From Bacteriovoracaceae bacterium UBA1018 (GTDB taxonomy: Bacteria > Bdellovibrionota > UBA1018): a DNA stretch of 10,909 nt. Positions 1 to 7,357 of this stretch are shown here, one piece after another; the first letter of the stretch is position 1; each line of letters starts with the position of its first letter. A model generated the notes under the pieces. That model worked only from the letters and a program-made list of their open reading frames with translations. It had not been told where the DNA came from and searched no databases. The position numbers and the translations under genes were made by a program. The stretch spans positions 1-10,909 of the forward strand of contig DBAE01000179.1 of the NCBI GenBank assembly GCA_002291495.1. Direction: 5' to 3'.

Positions 1-568
1 AGATCAAGCCTCGCATGACTGGATTCTCAATATCGACGCTGATGAGGAAGTGACCGCCGAGCTTAGAGACGAAATCTTGTCTCATCTTCCGCGGGATGGA
101 GACTCTCCGGTTGGAGCCTTCTATTTTCCGCGAAAAACTTACTACCTTGGACGCTGGATTAGGCACGGCGGCTGGTACCCGAACTACTTAGTCCGCATTG
201 TTCATAAGAAAAAGGGACGCTGGACAGAGCCCTCAGTCCATGAAGAATTACAGACAAAGGGGCAAGTAGTCGGCCTAAAGGAGCCGTTATTGCACTATAC
301 ATTTTCTAACATTCAGGATCAGATTCTCACTAACCTACAGTTCTCAAAGTTGGGTTATTTAGAGCTGAGAAAAAAGGGACAGCGAGCAAGCTTGTCAAAA
401 CTGATTTTGAAACCGATTGGAAAATTTTTTGAGACTTATCTCTTAAAAAAAGGCTTTCTTGATGGCCTTCCAGGGTTCATTATTTCGGTTAATGCTGCTC
501 ACAGCATGTTTCTTAAATATGCATACTTAATTGAGGCGGATTTAGAGAATGCGAATACTCGTCATTGA
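1..568 (+). CDS. Family 2 glycosyltransferase, LPS-core type (5' truncated by window edge)
   Basis: The open frame enters from the left edge (codons begin at base 2) and stops with TGA at 566-568, so only the last 188 codons are present. The first residues read WILNIDADEEVT, the DxD-type metal and nucleotide-sugar binding stretch of GT-A fold family 2 enzymes. Downstream are a YYLGRWIRHGGWYPNYLVRIV segment and an acceptor-side VHEEL motif, both typical of WaaE/KdtX-like transferases that modify the lipopolysaccharide inner core at the cytoplasmic face of the inner membrane. The C-terminus has a basic and hydrophobic stretch that could hold it to the membrane. A GTG at 50 is only an internal codon, because the DxD motif lies upstream of it. 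It overlaps the next gene by 20 bp, which suggests translational coupling. The sugar and acceptor cannot be read from the sequence. The family call is firm; the LPS-core role is an inference from family resemblance and from the membrane protein two genes on. Confidence 0.85.
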   Translation, partial: DQASHDWILNIDADEEVTAELRDEILSHLPRDGDSPVGAFYFPRKTYYLGRWIRHGGWYPNYLVRIVHKKKGRWTEPSVHEELQTKGQVVGLKEPLLHYTFSNIQDQILTNLQFSKLGYLELRKKGQRASLSKLILKPIGKFFETYLLKKGFLDGLPGFIISVNAAHSMFLKYAYLIEADLENANTRH

Positions 569-1232
569 TAACACCATTGATCAAACTTCCTGGGGCAGCT
601 CAGAAATTAGTCGACTGGCAGCAAAGGCCCCCGGCTCGACGGTTTACGTTCGTCGTGCCCCACATGAAGACCTTCCTTCGATCTCCAAGTTCGATAAGAT
701 TATCGTTTCTGGCTCTAAGACCTCCTGTCTTGAAGAAGCTCCTTGGATTACAAAATTAGATGAAGCAATCAAGCAAGCGCTCAATGAAAACAAAGCATTG
801 CTCGGAGTTTGTTACGGTCACCAAGCACTCAACCGCGTAGTGAGCGGAACTGATAAGCTTAGACGCGGTCAGGAAGCAGAGTTTGGATGGACTGAGATCG
901 AAACAGTCGCAGAATCTAATCTCCTTAATGGCCTTCCAAAAAAATTCTACACTTTCTCCGCGCACTTTGAAGAAGTAGCCGAGCTCGCAAAAGGTATGCG
1001 CCATCTCGCGCGTTCTAAAGATTGTCACATCCAAGCTTGCCAACTCGAAACTCGTCCGGTGTACGGAATTCAGTTTCATCCTGAAAGAACTCTAGAAGGT
1101 GCAAAGTTCACCTTTGCTGAGCGTAAAAAACTTGGAACTCCAAAAATTTTACTGCGCCCCAATGACAGCGAAAAATTATTTGATTCGACCGTGGGAGAAA
1201 AGATCTTCCTTAACTTTGTTGCAGAAAGCTAA
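549..1232 (+). CDS. Class I glutamine amidotransferase domain protein
   Basis: A 227-aa free-standing GATase1 domain. The nucleophile elbow is GVCYGHQ with Cys88, and the His-Glu pair of the triad lies in IQFHPE (His177, Glu179). The N-terminal MRILVIDNT strand and the IIVSGSK oxyanion-type turn fit the GMP-synthase-like branch. Such domains hydrolyse glutamine and pass ammonia to a partner synthase; others in the fold act as gamma-glutamyl hydrolases. No synthase (ATP pyrophosphatase) domain is fused or seen nearby, so the acceptor is unknown. The ATG lies inside the upstream glycosyltransferase frame (20-bp overlap) and only 3 bp separate its stop from the next gene, so it is almost certainly cotranscribed with both. 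The last 45 residues or so extend past the usual triad. An antisense open frame at 756-1079 is a shadow of this gene. The catalytic fold is secure; the pathway is unknown. Confidence 0.9.
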   Translation: MRILVIDNTIDQTSWGSSEISRLAAKAPGSTVYVRRAPHEDLPSISKFDKIIVSGSKTSCLEEAPWITKLDEAIKQALNENKALLGVCYGHQALNRVVSGTDKLRRGQEAEFGWTEIETVAESNLLNGLPKKFYTFSAHFEEVAELAKGMRHLARSKDCHIQACQLETRPVYGIQFHPERTLEGAKFTFAERKKLGTPKILLRPNDSEKLFDSTVGEKIFLNFVAES

Positions 1233-1235
1233 TCG

Positions 1236-2297
1236 ATGTCCGAACCTCAAAAAAAACCTTCTGTCCTGAAGAAAACTATTTCCCTCGCTTTGAAACTTCT
1301 CTTTGTCGGAGTGGTTTTCTATTTTCTTGGCAAGAAGGGGTTCATCTCCCTGAGCGAAATTCAGCGCGCGATTACTCAGCTCGACCGTATCATTCCAGCA
1401 ACGCTGGCGCTTTTCACAGCTGTCCTATTGTCTACTTTACGATGGCAGTGGCTACTTCAAGCACAGAACATTCACCTGAAACTTTCTCGCGTTTGCCAAT
1501 TGGTCTTTATTGGCCAATTTTTCAACGTGGCATTGCCAGGCGCCGTCAGTGGAGACTTTGTCAAAGCCTTTTACATCGCCAATGAAATTCAGGGGCAACG
1601 CGCTCGTGCGTTCGGAAGTATCTTGTTTGATCGCATCGTGGGCTTATCAGCCCTCGTGCTGGTGTCAGCAGGTGCGCTTGGACTGAACCTCGTGATGGCA
1701 GAACATATCCAAGAGTTTTTGGGGACTGCGCTCTTTAAAGGCATCCAAGTATTTTTATCTATCGCTGCTGTTTCGGTAGTGATCTTTTTTTCATATTTAT
1801 TCTTACTCAAAGAACATCACGATCCAGTTTCAAAACTTCTGAAACATCTTGAAACCAAATTTAGTAAGTTAGGTTCGATCACTCGTATCTACATCGGGAT
1901 CAGACATTATCATCACCATCGCTGGACAGTGACCAAGGCGTTACTCTTGTCTGTACTCATTCATTTGAGTGTTGGATACTCCTGCATCCAATTTGCGTAT
2001 GCTTTGGGAGAGACACAACTCTCAGTACTCTCGCTCTATACTGTCGTACCACTCGGCTTACTCGTCACCGCAGTTCCTATTGCGCCAGCAGGCGTTGGAA
2101 CTGGGCACGTGGCCTTTGGTGGTTTGTTTCATCTCTTAGGATCTCAGCGCGGCGCAGATGTATTTAGTTTTTATGTCCTTGTGCAGCTCCTTCAAGGAGC
2201 AGTGGGCGGATTAGTATACCTGAGATTTAAAGGTGCGAAATTGCCTTCGAGCGAAATGGCGATGGATACGAATGCTCTGACGAGGCCGTCAAGTTAA
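1236..2297 (+). CDS. Polytopic inner-membrane protein, LPG-synthase-TM / UPF0104 flippase-like family
   Basis: A 353-aa protein with about eight hydrophobic segments (roughly residues 16-34, 52-68, 86-108, 130-152, 166-190, 234-256, 265-290 and 308-330). The family signature is clear: RWQWLLQAQNI, then FIGQFFNVALPGAVSGDFVK, then ILFDRIVGL, and near the C-terminus a VPIAPAGVGTGHVAF segment. These match the membrane domain found in lysylphosphatidylglycerol synthase/MprF and in free-standing UPF0104 proteins, where it is linked to lipid or lipid-linked substrate translocation. No cytosolic aminoacyl-transferase domain is present, so it cannot itself make lysyl-PG. It follows the amidotransferase by 3 bp with no strong Shine-Dalgarno, which favours coupled translation. 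With the glycosyltransferase upstream, a role in handling an envelope lipid or glycolipid is a reasonable inference. The substrate is unknown. Confidence 0.88.
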   Translation: MSEPQKKPSVLKKTISLALKLLFVGVVFYFLGKKGFISLSEIQRAITQLDRIIPATLALFTAVLLSTLRWQWLLQAQNIHLKLSRVCQLVFIGQFFNVALPGAVSGDFVKAFYIANEIQGQRARAFGSILFDRIVGLSALVLVSAGALGLNLVMAEHIQEFLGTALFKGIQVFLSIAAVSVVIFFSYLFLLKEHHDPVSKLLKHLETKFSKLGSITRIYIGIRHYHHHRWTVTKALLLSVLIHLSVGYSCIQFAYALGETQLSVLSLYTVVPLGLLVTAVPIAPAGVGTGHVAFGGLFHLLGSQRGADVFSFYVLVQLLQGAVGGLVYLRFKGAKLPSSEMAMDTNALTRPSS

Positions 2298-2310
2298 CTT
2301 TCCGGCACAC

Positions 2311-2324
2311 CGCTCGCACGAGCG
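2311..2324 (+). repeat. Short perfect palindrome just upstream of the helicase start
   Basis: CGCTCG-CA-CGAGCG is a perfect 14-bp inverted repeat in the 36-bp gap between the membrane-protein gene and the RecQ-like gene, ending 9 nt before the ATG at 2334. It has no following T tract, so it does not look like a terminator. In RNA it could form a 5-bp hairpin with a 4-nt loop near the ribosome landing site, or it could be a protein-binding site. The symmetry is plain to see; the function is not shown. Confidence 0.35.
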
Positions 2325-2333
2325 AACGGACCC

Positions 2334-3407
2334 ATGCTCGAACTCAGACCTTTTCAAAAACTCGCCATCCAAACTCTATCTCAACCCGGACACCTGATCT
2401 GCGTATCAGCAACTGGCTCAGGCAAGAGCCTTATTTACGAAAAGCTCGCCGAAACCCCATCCACTCGTATGCTTTTAATCACTCCACTGGTGGCGCTAGG
2501 TAGACAACAAGCCAAGAAACTCAAAGATCAAGGCATCCCTACACTCCTCACTGCAGGAGTTGGAGCAGAAGGGGGACAGACCTTTCCTAGTCCGAAAACC
2601 AGAGCGTGGGTCGTAAGTCCGGAAAGTCTCGATGTTCCTAAAAGGCAGGCGGCGCTCAGAGATTGGAAACCTAATCTTCTGGTCGTAGACGAGTGCCACT
2701 GTGTCTGGGAGTGGGGAGAGCAGTTTAGGCCGAGCTTTCAAAAAGTTCCTCAGCTGGTCGAAGAGTATTCCATCAAAAGAAGTCTCTGGCTGACAGCAAC
2801 TCTTCCTCAGGCAGCGCGAAGAGAACTCAAATCAAATCTAAGGACACATGTAATTGAGCAAGGAAAGTTTGAGCTCCCGGCCAACTTAAACTTACGCCTC
2901 AAAAGAGCACCTTGGCCAGATCGTGCGGAGGCACTAAGACGTACACTCATCGAGCAAACTACATCTGGAATCATCTTTGTCACTACACGCGAGAGCACTG
3001 AACGAGTGGCTAGGGTAGTCGAGTCGCTTGGAAAAAAGATTCTGATTTATCATGCAGGAATGAGTAAAGAAGAGCGCCGGGCTGCGGAGTTGGCCGTAAG
3101 TCTGAAGCAAGTCGATATCATCATTTCCACCTCGGCGTTTGGAATGGGTATGGACTATCCTCACCTCAAATGGGTGATCCTTTGGCAAGCACCCTCATCA
3201 CTCCTAAGTCTTGCTCAAGCAGTAGGACGCGTAGGGAGAGCGGGCCAAAATGGCGAAGCCATTCTCTTTTGGGATGACGATGATTTTCGGCTTCATGAGT
3301 GGAGCATCAATGGCTCGACTCGAAGACGACAAGAACTCATCGAGGTCGTGCACTTTTACAAAACACCTGGATGTAAACGCAAAGCACTAAGCGCCTATTT
3401 TAACTAA
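2334..3407 (+). CDS. RecQ-like ATP-dependent DNA helicase, core only (no complete zinc, RQC or HRDC domain)
   Basis: A 357-aa superfamily 2 helicase. Motif 0 has LRPFQ (Gln8). Walker A is ATGSGKS (26-32). Motif II is DECH (119-122), followed directly by the aromatic-rich loop CHCVWEWGEQFRPSF, a RecQ hallmark. Motif III is LTATLP (153-158), motif V STSAFGMGMDYP (265-276) and motif VI QAVGRVGRAG (295-304) with both arginine-finger positions. RecQ enzymes unwind DNA 3' to 5' in recombination and fork repair. The C-terminus reads GCKRKALSAYFN and stops; this aligns by eye with the TCRRxxLLNYFGE segment that opens the zinc-binding subdomain in E. coli RecQ, so the other three zinc cysteines, the winged-helix RQC and the HRDC are missing. 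No cysteine cluster appears in another frame after the stop, and a convergent gene ends 24 bp away. The start has only a weak GGA upstream; the 36-bp gap allows readthrough from the upstream operon. Family call firm; DNA substrate unknown. Confidence 0.88.
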   Translation: MLELRPFQKLAIQTLSQPGHLICVSATGSGKSLIYEKLAETPSTRMLLITPLVALGRQQAKKLKDQGIPTLLTAGVGAEGGQTFPSPKTRAWVVSPESLDVPKRQAALRDWKPNLLVVDECHCVWEWGEQFRPSFQKVPQLVEEYSIKRSLWLTATLPQAARRELKSNLRTHVIEQGKFELPANLNLRLKRAPWPDRAEALRRTLIEQTTSGIIFVTTRESTERVARVVESLGKKILIYHAGMSKEERRAAELAVSLKQVDIIISTSAFGMGMDYPHLKWVILWQAPSSLLSLAQAVGRVGRAGQNGEAILFWDDDDFRLHEWSINGSTRRRQELIEVVHFYKTPGCKRKALSAYFN

Positions 3408-3431
3408 GCGTCGACTTCTATAATCAGTTAA
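3408..3431. other. Convergent junction without a recognisable terminator
   Basis: Only 24 bp separate the stop of the helicase gene from the stop of the oppositely oriented lipoprotein gene. The stretch holds a short direct repeat (AATCAGT twice, running into the neighbouring stop codon) but no GC-rich hairpin or T tract. Transcripts from both sides probably overlap. Confidence 0.4.
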
Positions 3432-5735
3432 TCAGTAAGCTGGCGTAGCGTTCATCTCCGGATGAGCCCACATGAGATCCGCAGTTGCTATACTTGCAGC
3501 ACTGCTAGTATTTGCGCCAGGTGATGTTGATTCGCTCAGCACGGCAATGATCTTATAAAGAGCACCGCGATCTGCGCTTACTTGCCAGATATCTCGACCC
3601 AACACATACCAAGCCAAAAAGTGTGCGGTGTCCAAAATTGAATTAAACTCTATTTTGCTCGGAGGAGTTTTTCCAAATCGAATCAAGTAAGTCAGTATAG
3701 CTTGAAGCATCTTGGTGTCTTTTTTACCTGAGATATCGGCTAGGGACTTTTTGAATACCGGAAACGCTTTATCTAAAATTTCATTTTTATTTAAGATCTC
3801 GTCGTCATTGCCATCAAAACGATAAACCAACGCCTCGACATAATGAGGAATACCTGCAAAAGATGAAATATCAAACTCGCTGACGGGTAGATCCGAATAG
3901 CCCAAGCGACGAGCAGAGATCTCCATGGATCTTTGAAGATCTTTCCTCTGACTGTCACTCATGCGGTCATAGCTACTCACAAACGCAGGAAATCCATCCC
4001 AAAGAGTTTTGTAATTTCCGAAAAACTGTTCTCGGAAACATTGAGCACTCATCGTCTCTAGGCCCAATTCGTCGAGCTTCCCAGTCTTTGGACAAAGCTC
4101 AAACAGCTTCTTCACCCAGCGCGAGGTCATCGCTGACGACGAGAACAGATCAGCAAAGTAATAGGTCGACTCTTTAAGATCCATGAACTCATCACCGTTA
4201 CTTGCAAACGTAAAAAGATTAGCATCTCTAAAGCGTTTGACAGCAATGTTCTGCGTATAAGGATTAAAGATCGCAATGTTTTCAAGGATCGGGCGATAGT
4301 CTTCAATCAACCGAGTGAGATCTTCAATCTTGCCTTTTTGTCCTGATCCCGGTGCATAAACATCGAGCACATGAGACGAGACATGATTGAGCCAAGAAAG
4401 TCTCACTAAATTATTTTTCGAGTGTCCCATCGATGGCACAAATCGAATTTCGTTAGATCCCTCTGGAAATAGTCCCATATACTCTTGAGCGATCTTTCTG
4501 AGCCGCATGACTTCTTGAGCCTCAGCTGCAGACAACGAACTACTATAGATTCGAGCTTCATCATCAAACTCTTGTGGGCTTACGTATGGCCGCAAATGCT
4601 TATAAATCTGCTCGATGTGAGTTTCGGCGCGCGTGCCAAACTCGAGAAGGGACTGAGCTACATTGAGTGCGTTGGCATCTAGGCCTACGGCACTCTTAGA
4701 CTGAAGCATCTTCTGAATGGTCGTACGAGCTGTCTTTTTAAGAACTTCAGGCTTAAGAACCATTCCGTTATCCATTTTCAGATATCGGGACGGGATTTTT
4801 TCAATCAGTTGATCGATCAATTCGTATCTGATCACCCCTTCGCGACGAGCCAGGGTTTTATCTACCGCTTTTCGGAGTTTCTTAAAGACTGCGAGTTGAT
4901 ACTCTCCATCTTCGTTTGGTGTCTCATTGGAGAGTTTAGTTCTTTCGACATACGCGTAGAGTGGTCCACCGTAAGATCCGAGTGCACGAATCATATCTGG
5001 CCAGTATTGGCCTTCGATCGCTTGATCTGATCCACCGACAATGATGACCTTAGCTCGGCCTGCTAACTCGATAAACTCATCACCTGGTTTCCACTCATAG
5101 AGGCGTTCAACTTCTTTCATCAATGCTTTAAATGTTTCGATTTTGAGAGGTTGATTGCTGCTTGTATTCAGCGAGGAAGCCACCTTCTCAAAAAGCACGG
5201 CCATGGCATCGCTAAGCTCCAAGAAGCTTTCTTGGGTCGCACTTTTTCGTTTCGCATGTAAGTAAGGGTTAAGCTTAAGGGTCTCTACTTTGAGGACTTC
5301 AGTTAAATTTAATATCTTTTCAATTTCGTCTTTGGTGATGACGTCGGAGGCCCCGCCAAAAAGAGAGGACTTAAATTCGAAAAGCACATTGATTAAGGTG
5401 TCAGTAATTTCTTTGTCAGTGACAAGAAAGCGAGAGATCAGGGCACGAACATCTTTTTGCGTGTATCCGTTAGCGTGCTCACCTCGGACGTACTTTTTAA
5501 ACATCGAAACTCGGTCTGTCGCGCAATGAAACATCTCTTCCCATTGACTACTGTCTGCTTGTCCATCAATGTAATCGCGAAACTTTTGTCCGAGGTTATT
5601 GAGGCAACCTTCGTTGCCAGCTAAACTCATGAGATCGACCACATTATCTTTTTCTTCGAGCTTTCCGCACCCTACGATCAGACTTACGCCTAATACTGCG
5701 GCAATAGTCAAACGATTGATCTGATTAAAACGCAT
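3432..5735 (-). CDS. Large lipoprotein of unknown function with EF-hand-like motifs
   Basis: I chose the ATG at 5735, giving 767 aa, because it places a classical lipoprotein signal at the N-terminus: MRFNQINRLT, a hydrophobic core, then the lipobox I-V-G-C with Cys23 as lipidation site. The frame is open 24 codons further upstream, but that stretch overlaps the preceding gene and adds nothing signal-like. A G-rich stretch (GGGGGG) lies about 10 nt upstream. Residue 24 after the Cys is Gly, not Asp, so outer-membrane sorting is expected by the E. coli rule. Residues 641-652 (DGNDDEILNKNE) form an EF-hand-like calcium loop with Asp1, Asn3, Asp5, Leu8 and Glu12, flanked by helical segments. Degenerate half-motifs with a similar hydrophobic/acidic pattern recur near residues 85-97, 126-138, 190-202, 296-308 and 320-332. 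The rest is mostly helical and polar. It starts inside the end of the barrel gene, so the two are translationally coupled and may form one outer-membrane assembly. I do not recognise a named family. Confidence 0.8.
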   Translation of the reverse strand: MRFNQINRLTIAAVLGVSLIVGCGKLEEKDNVVDLMSLAGNEGCLNNLGQKFRDYIDGQADSSQWEEMFHCATDRVSMFKKYVRGEHANGYTQKDVRALISRFLVTDKEITDTLINVLFEFKSSLFGGASDVITKDEIEKILNLTEVLKVETLKLNPYLHAKRKSATQESFLELSDAMAVLFEKVASSLNTSSNQPLKIETFKALMKEVERLYEWKPGDEFIELAGRAKVIIVGGSDQAIEGQYWPDMIRALGSYGGPLYAYVERTKLSNETPNEDGEYQLAVFKKLRKAVDKTLARREGVIRYELIDQLIEKIPSRYLKMDNGMVLKPEVLKKTARTTIQKMLQSKSAVGLDANALNVAQSLLEFGTRAETHIEQIYKHLRPYVSPQEFDDEARIYSSSLSAAEAQEVMRLRKIAQEYMGLFPEGSNEIRFVPSMGHSKNNLVRLSWLNHVSSHVLDVYAPGSGQKGKIEDLTRLIEDYRPILENIAIFNPYTQNIAVKRFRDANLFTFASNGDEFMDLKESTYYFADLFSSSAMTSRWVKKLFELCPKTGKLDELGLETMSAQCFREQFFGNYKTLWDGFPAFVSSYDRMSDSQRKDLQRSMEISARRLGYSDLPVSEFDISSFAGIPHYVEALVYRFDGNDDEILNKNEILDKAFPVFKKSLADISGKKDTKMLQAILTYLIRFGKTPPSKIEFNSILDTAHFLAWYVLGRDIWQVSADRGALYKIIAVLSESTSPGANTSSAASIATADLMWAHPEMNATPAY

Positions 5736-7122
5736 AAGAAAGCCCCCCACGTACACGGTCATTTCCATTGTATTGACCGATAAAACCTTTGTCCGTTTGC
5801 GAAGCAAAGAAGTCTGCGCCTAGATTAACGAGCCAGACCCCAGATCGAGCTGTCGGCACGCGATGGCCGAAGCGAAGATTAAAATCAAAAGACATTAAAC
5901 GACTGGAATTTAAAACATCATGAGTCCAGTTAGCGCTTGTGTTGAGGCGTTCAGACAGGTCCCACAAGCTTCCCACTCTGTATGCGCGCTTAAACTGAAA
6001 TCGCGGCGAAAGATCGACGTCGATCGAGCTTGTATCGATGGGTGGAAGATTTTCGTGAATGTAAATTGCAGAACCACTGAGTTTGACGGTACGAACTACA
6101 CGTATATCTCCACCCACTGAGGCGATATAAGAAGGACCCATTCGGCCAGCAATCTGATTTTCTGGAATAGCTTTTTGTAAGGGCGCTTCACCTGTAAACG
6201 AAACCCAAGCATTTGTGGTATCTGTACGGTGCCCCATCTCGGCAGTCGCAATGTGATGATGAAGAACCCTGGCATATACCGGAATCTCAGCAACACCAGG
6301 CTGGATGGTGTAGGTAGGTTCGATAGTCAAATTAACTTGATGGATAGGAAGCAGCCCGTACATCCCCTGAACCCAAACACCTTGCTTATCGCCGTAGCGA
6401 AGGGAAGCTGCTGCACCTGGATTAAAAAGGATTTTACTTAAATTGAGATCTTGAATCGAGTATCGGATCGGGATGCGCTGCCCAGAAAACTGTACGTACT
6501 TGTAAGGCTCAACGTGAAAAGGACTTGGCGAAACGAGTCGACCATTGTCTTGTCGAACCGGAAACCCTCTCTCTGGAATGGAGAGTGGAGAACCATAAGC
6601 TAAGAAACGCCACTTAGCGGATTGATAAGTATAGAAAGCGCCGGTAAGTCCAACTTGTTCGGGTCGAAGTGGATCGTAGAGAAAGCGCGGACTCCACATT
6701 CCCATTTTCCAGGAATCATCCACGACGCTCCAATCGTAGTAACGTCGTCCAATGCTCACCTGGTGATGCGGCATCAACTGAGTGCTAGTGGATAGATAAG
6801 AATTTTTGGACTCGAGAGTGAAAGAGGATCGATCGGTCATAAAACCAATCGCCTGAACATCAAGCTCGCCCTTAAGGATCTTGCCCTCATGACTGAGTTG
6901 AGGACTTAAGATCAGCATTGAACTTTGATTGGCTCGTTCAGTAGATTTTTTTAGAAATCCGTTGGACTCAAGACGTACAAATCCAACTGCATGCGCCGAT
7001 GATGACCAAGTGGCAGACGAAACTAATCCACACATGGCAATCCTAGCCGCAATGGTTAAAGAAGAACTCTGCGCGCAACCTGGACGTGCGCGCCGATTCA
7101 GCACTCCTGCTTCTTCAAACAT
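5725..7122 (-). CDS. Outer-membrane beta-barrel protein, unknown function
   Basis: A 465-aa exported protein. The N-terminus has Arg residues, a hydrophobic core (LTIAARIAMCGLVSSA) and an SSAHA-VGF cleavage site after residue 45, giving a somewhat long signal peptide. The ATG at 7122 is preceded by GGAGGGG at tight spacing; a GTG six codons in (7104) is an alternative. The mature part is rich in alternating hydrophobic/polar stretches with aromatic residues, such as HHQVSIGRRYYDW and VWVQGMYGLLPIHQVNLTI, typical of transmembrane beta strands. It ends in GGLSYAF, the C-terminal aromatic signature read by the BAM machinery. The central part (about 130-230) has many Pro, Tyr and Trp residues and could be a plug or long loops. 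Its stop codon lies inside the first codons of the lipoprotein gene (11-bp overlap). The divergent RNase HI gene lies upstream. No porin, TonB-receptor or efflux signature was recognised, so the substrate is open. Confidence 0.82.
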   Translation of the reverse strand: MFEEAGVLNRRARPGCAQSSSLTIAARIAMCGLVSSATWSSSAHAVGFVRLESNGFLKKSTERANQSSMLILSPQLSHEGKILKGELDVQAIGFMTDRSSFTLESKNSYLSTSTQLMPHHQVSIGRRYYDWSVVDDSWKMGMWSPRFLYDPLRPEQVGLTGAFYTYQSAKWRFLAYGSPLSIPERGFPVRQDNGRLVSPSPFHVEPYKYVQFSGQRIPIRYSIQDLNLSKILFNPGAAASLRYGDKQGVWVQGMYGLLPIHQVNLTIEPTYTIQPGVAEIPVYARVLHHHIATAEMGHRTDTTNAWVSFTGEAPLQKAIPENQIAGRMGPSYIASVGGDIRVVRTVKLSGSAIYIHENLPPIDTSSIDVDLSPRFQFKRAYRVGSLWDLSERLNTSANWTHDVLNSSRLMSFDFNLRFGHRVPTARSGVWLVNLGADFFASQTDKGFIGQYNGNDRVRGGLSYAF

Positions 7123-7357
7123 TCCCCTCCATGGGACTACTTAAATGAAAAAGTAGCGTTTCCCATCTGTGAGGGATCTGCGTTTCCCCATTCCCGTGGG
7201 TCGCGCCGTACTGCCAAAAAACTCCCTCACCTAATTAAGTGTACGCCCGATATTGAAAGAAACAAGTCGGCCATTATTGCCGTCCGTTTCAGGCGTGTAT
7301 TTTTCAGGGAGTCTTAAGCTTGATTTCAGGCGATGCTTGGGCTCTACTGCCCGACAA
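7123..7357. promoter_or_regulatory. Divergent control region with 9-bp direct repeat at 24-bp spacing
   Basis: This gap separates the barrel gene (minus) from the RNase HI gene (plus). GCGTTTCCC occurs at 7156-7164 and again at 7180-7188, exactly 24 bp apart, with ATCTG copies between them at 7165-7169 and 7176-7180. GTGAGGGA at 7169-7176 is repeated in inverted form as TCCCTCAC at 7223-7230. The repeats sit about 35-65 bp upstream of the barrel ATG, where an operator would be expected. I could not pick a convincing -35/-10 pair for the minus strand. The repeats are seen directly; a regulator is inferred. Confidence 0.35.
7320..7348 (+). promoter_or_regulatory. Possible promoter for the RNase HI gene
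   Basis: TTGATT at 7320-7325 and TCTACT at 7343-7348 are spaced by 17 bp. Each matches the sigma-70 consensus at four of six positions. Transcription would begin near 7355, a few bases before the GTG at 7358, so the mRNA would be almost leaderless. This also fits the lack of a Shine-Dalgarno there. The match is weak and could be chance. Confidence 0.25.

Noticed and set aside
756..1079. Antisense open frame of 107 codons opposite the amidotransferase
   Set aside because: It lies wholly within a gene with intact catalytic motifs and has no recognisable domain or ribosome site.
3396..3470. Frameshift that might continue the RecQ zinc domain
   Set aside because: Neither other plus-strand frame after the stop shows a cysteine cluster, and the convergent gene ends only 24 bp away.
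5736..5807. Upstream extension of the lipoprotein start by 24 codons
   Set aside because: It would bury the lipoprotein signal 24 residues inside the protein and overlap the barrel gene more deeply; the ATG at 5735 gives a proper signal and lipobox.
6310..6330. GGTTCGA motifs suggestive of a tRNA T-loop (also near 1873)
   Set aside because: Both lie inside coding genes and no cloverleaf, acceptor stem or CCA end surrounds them.
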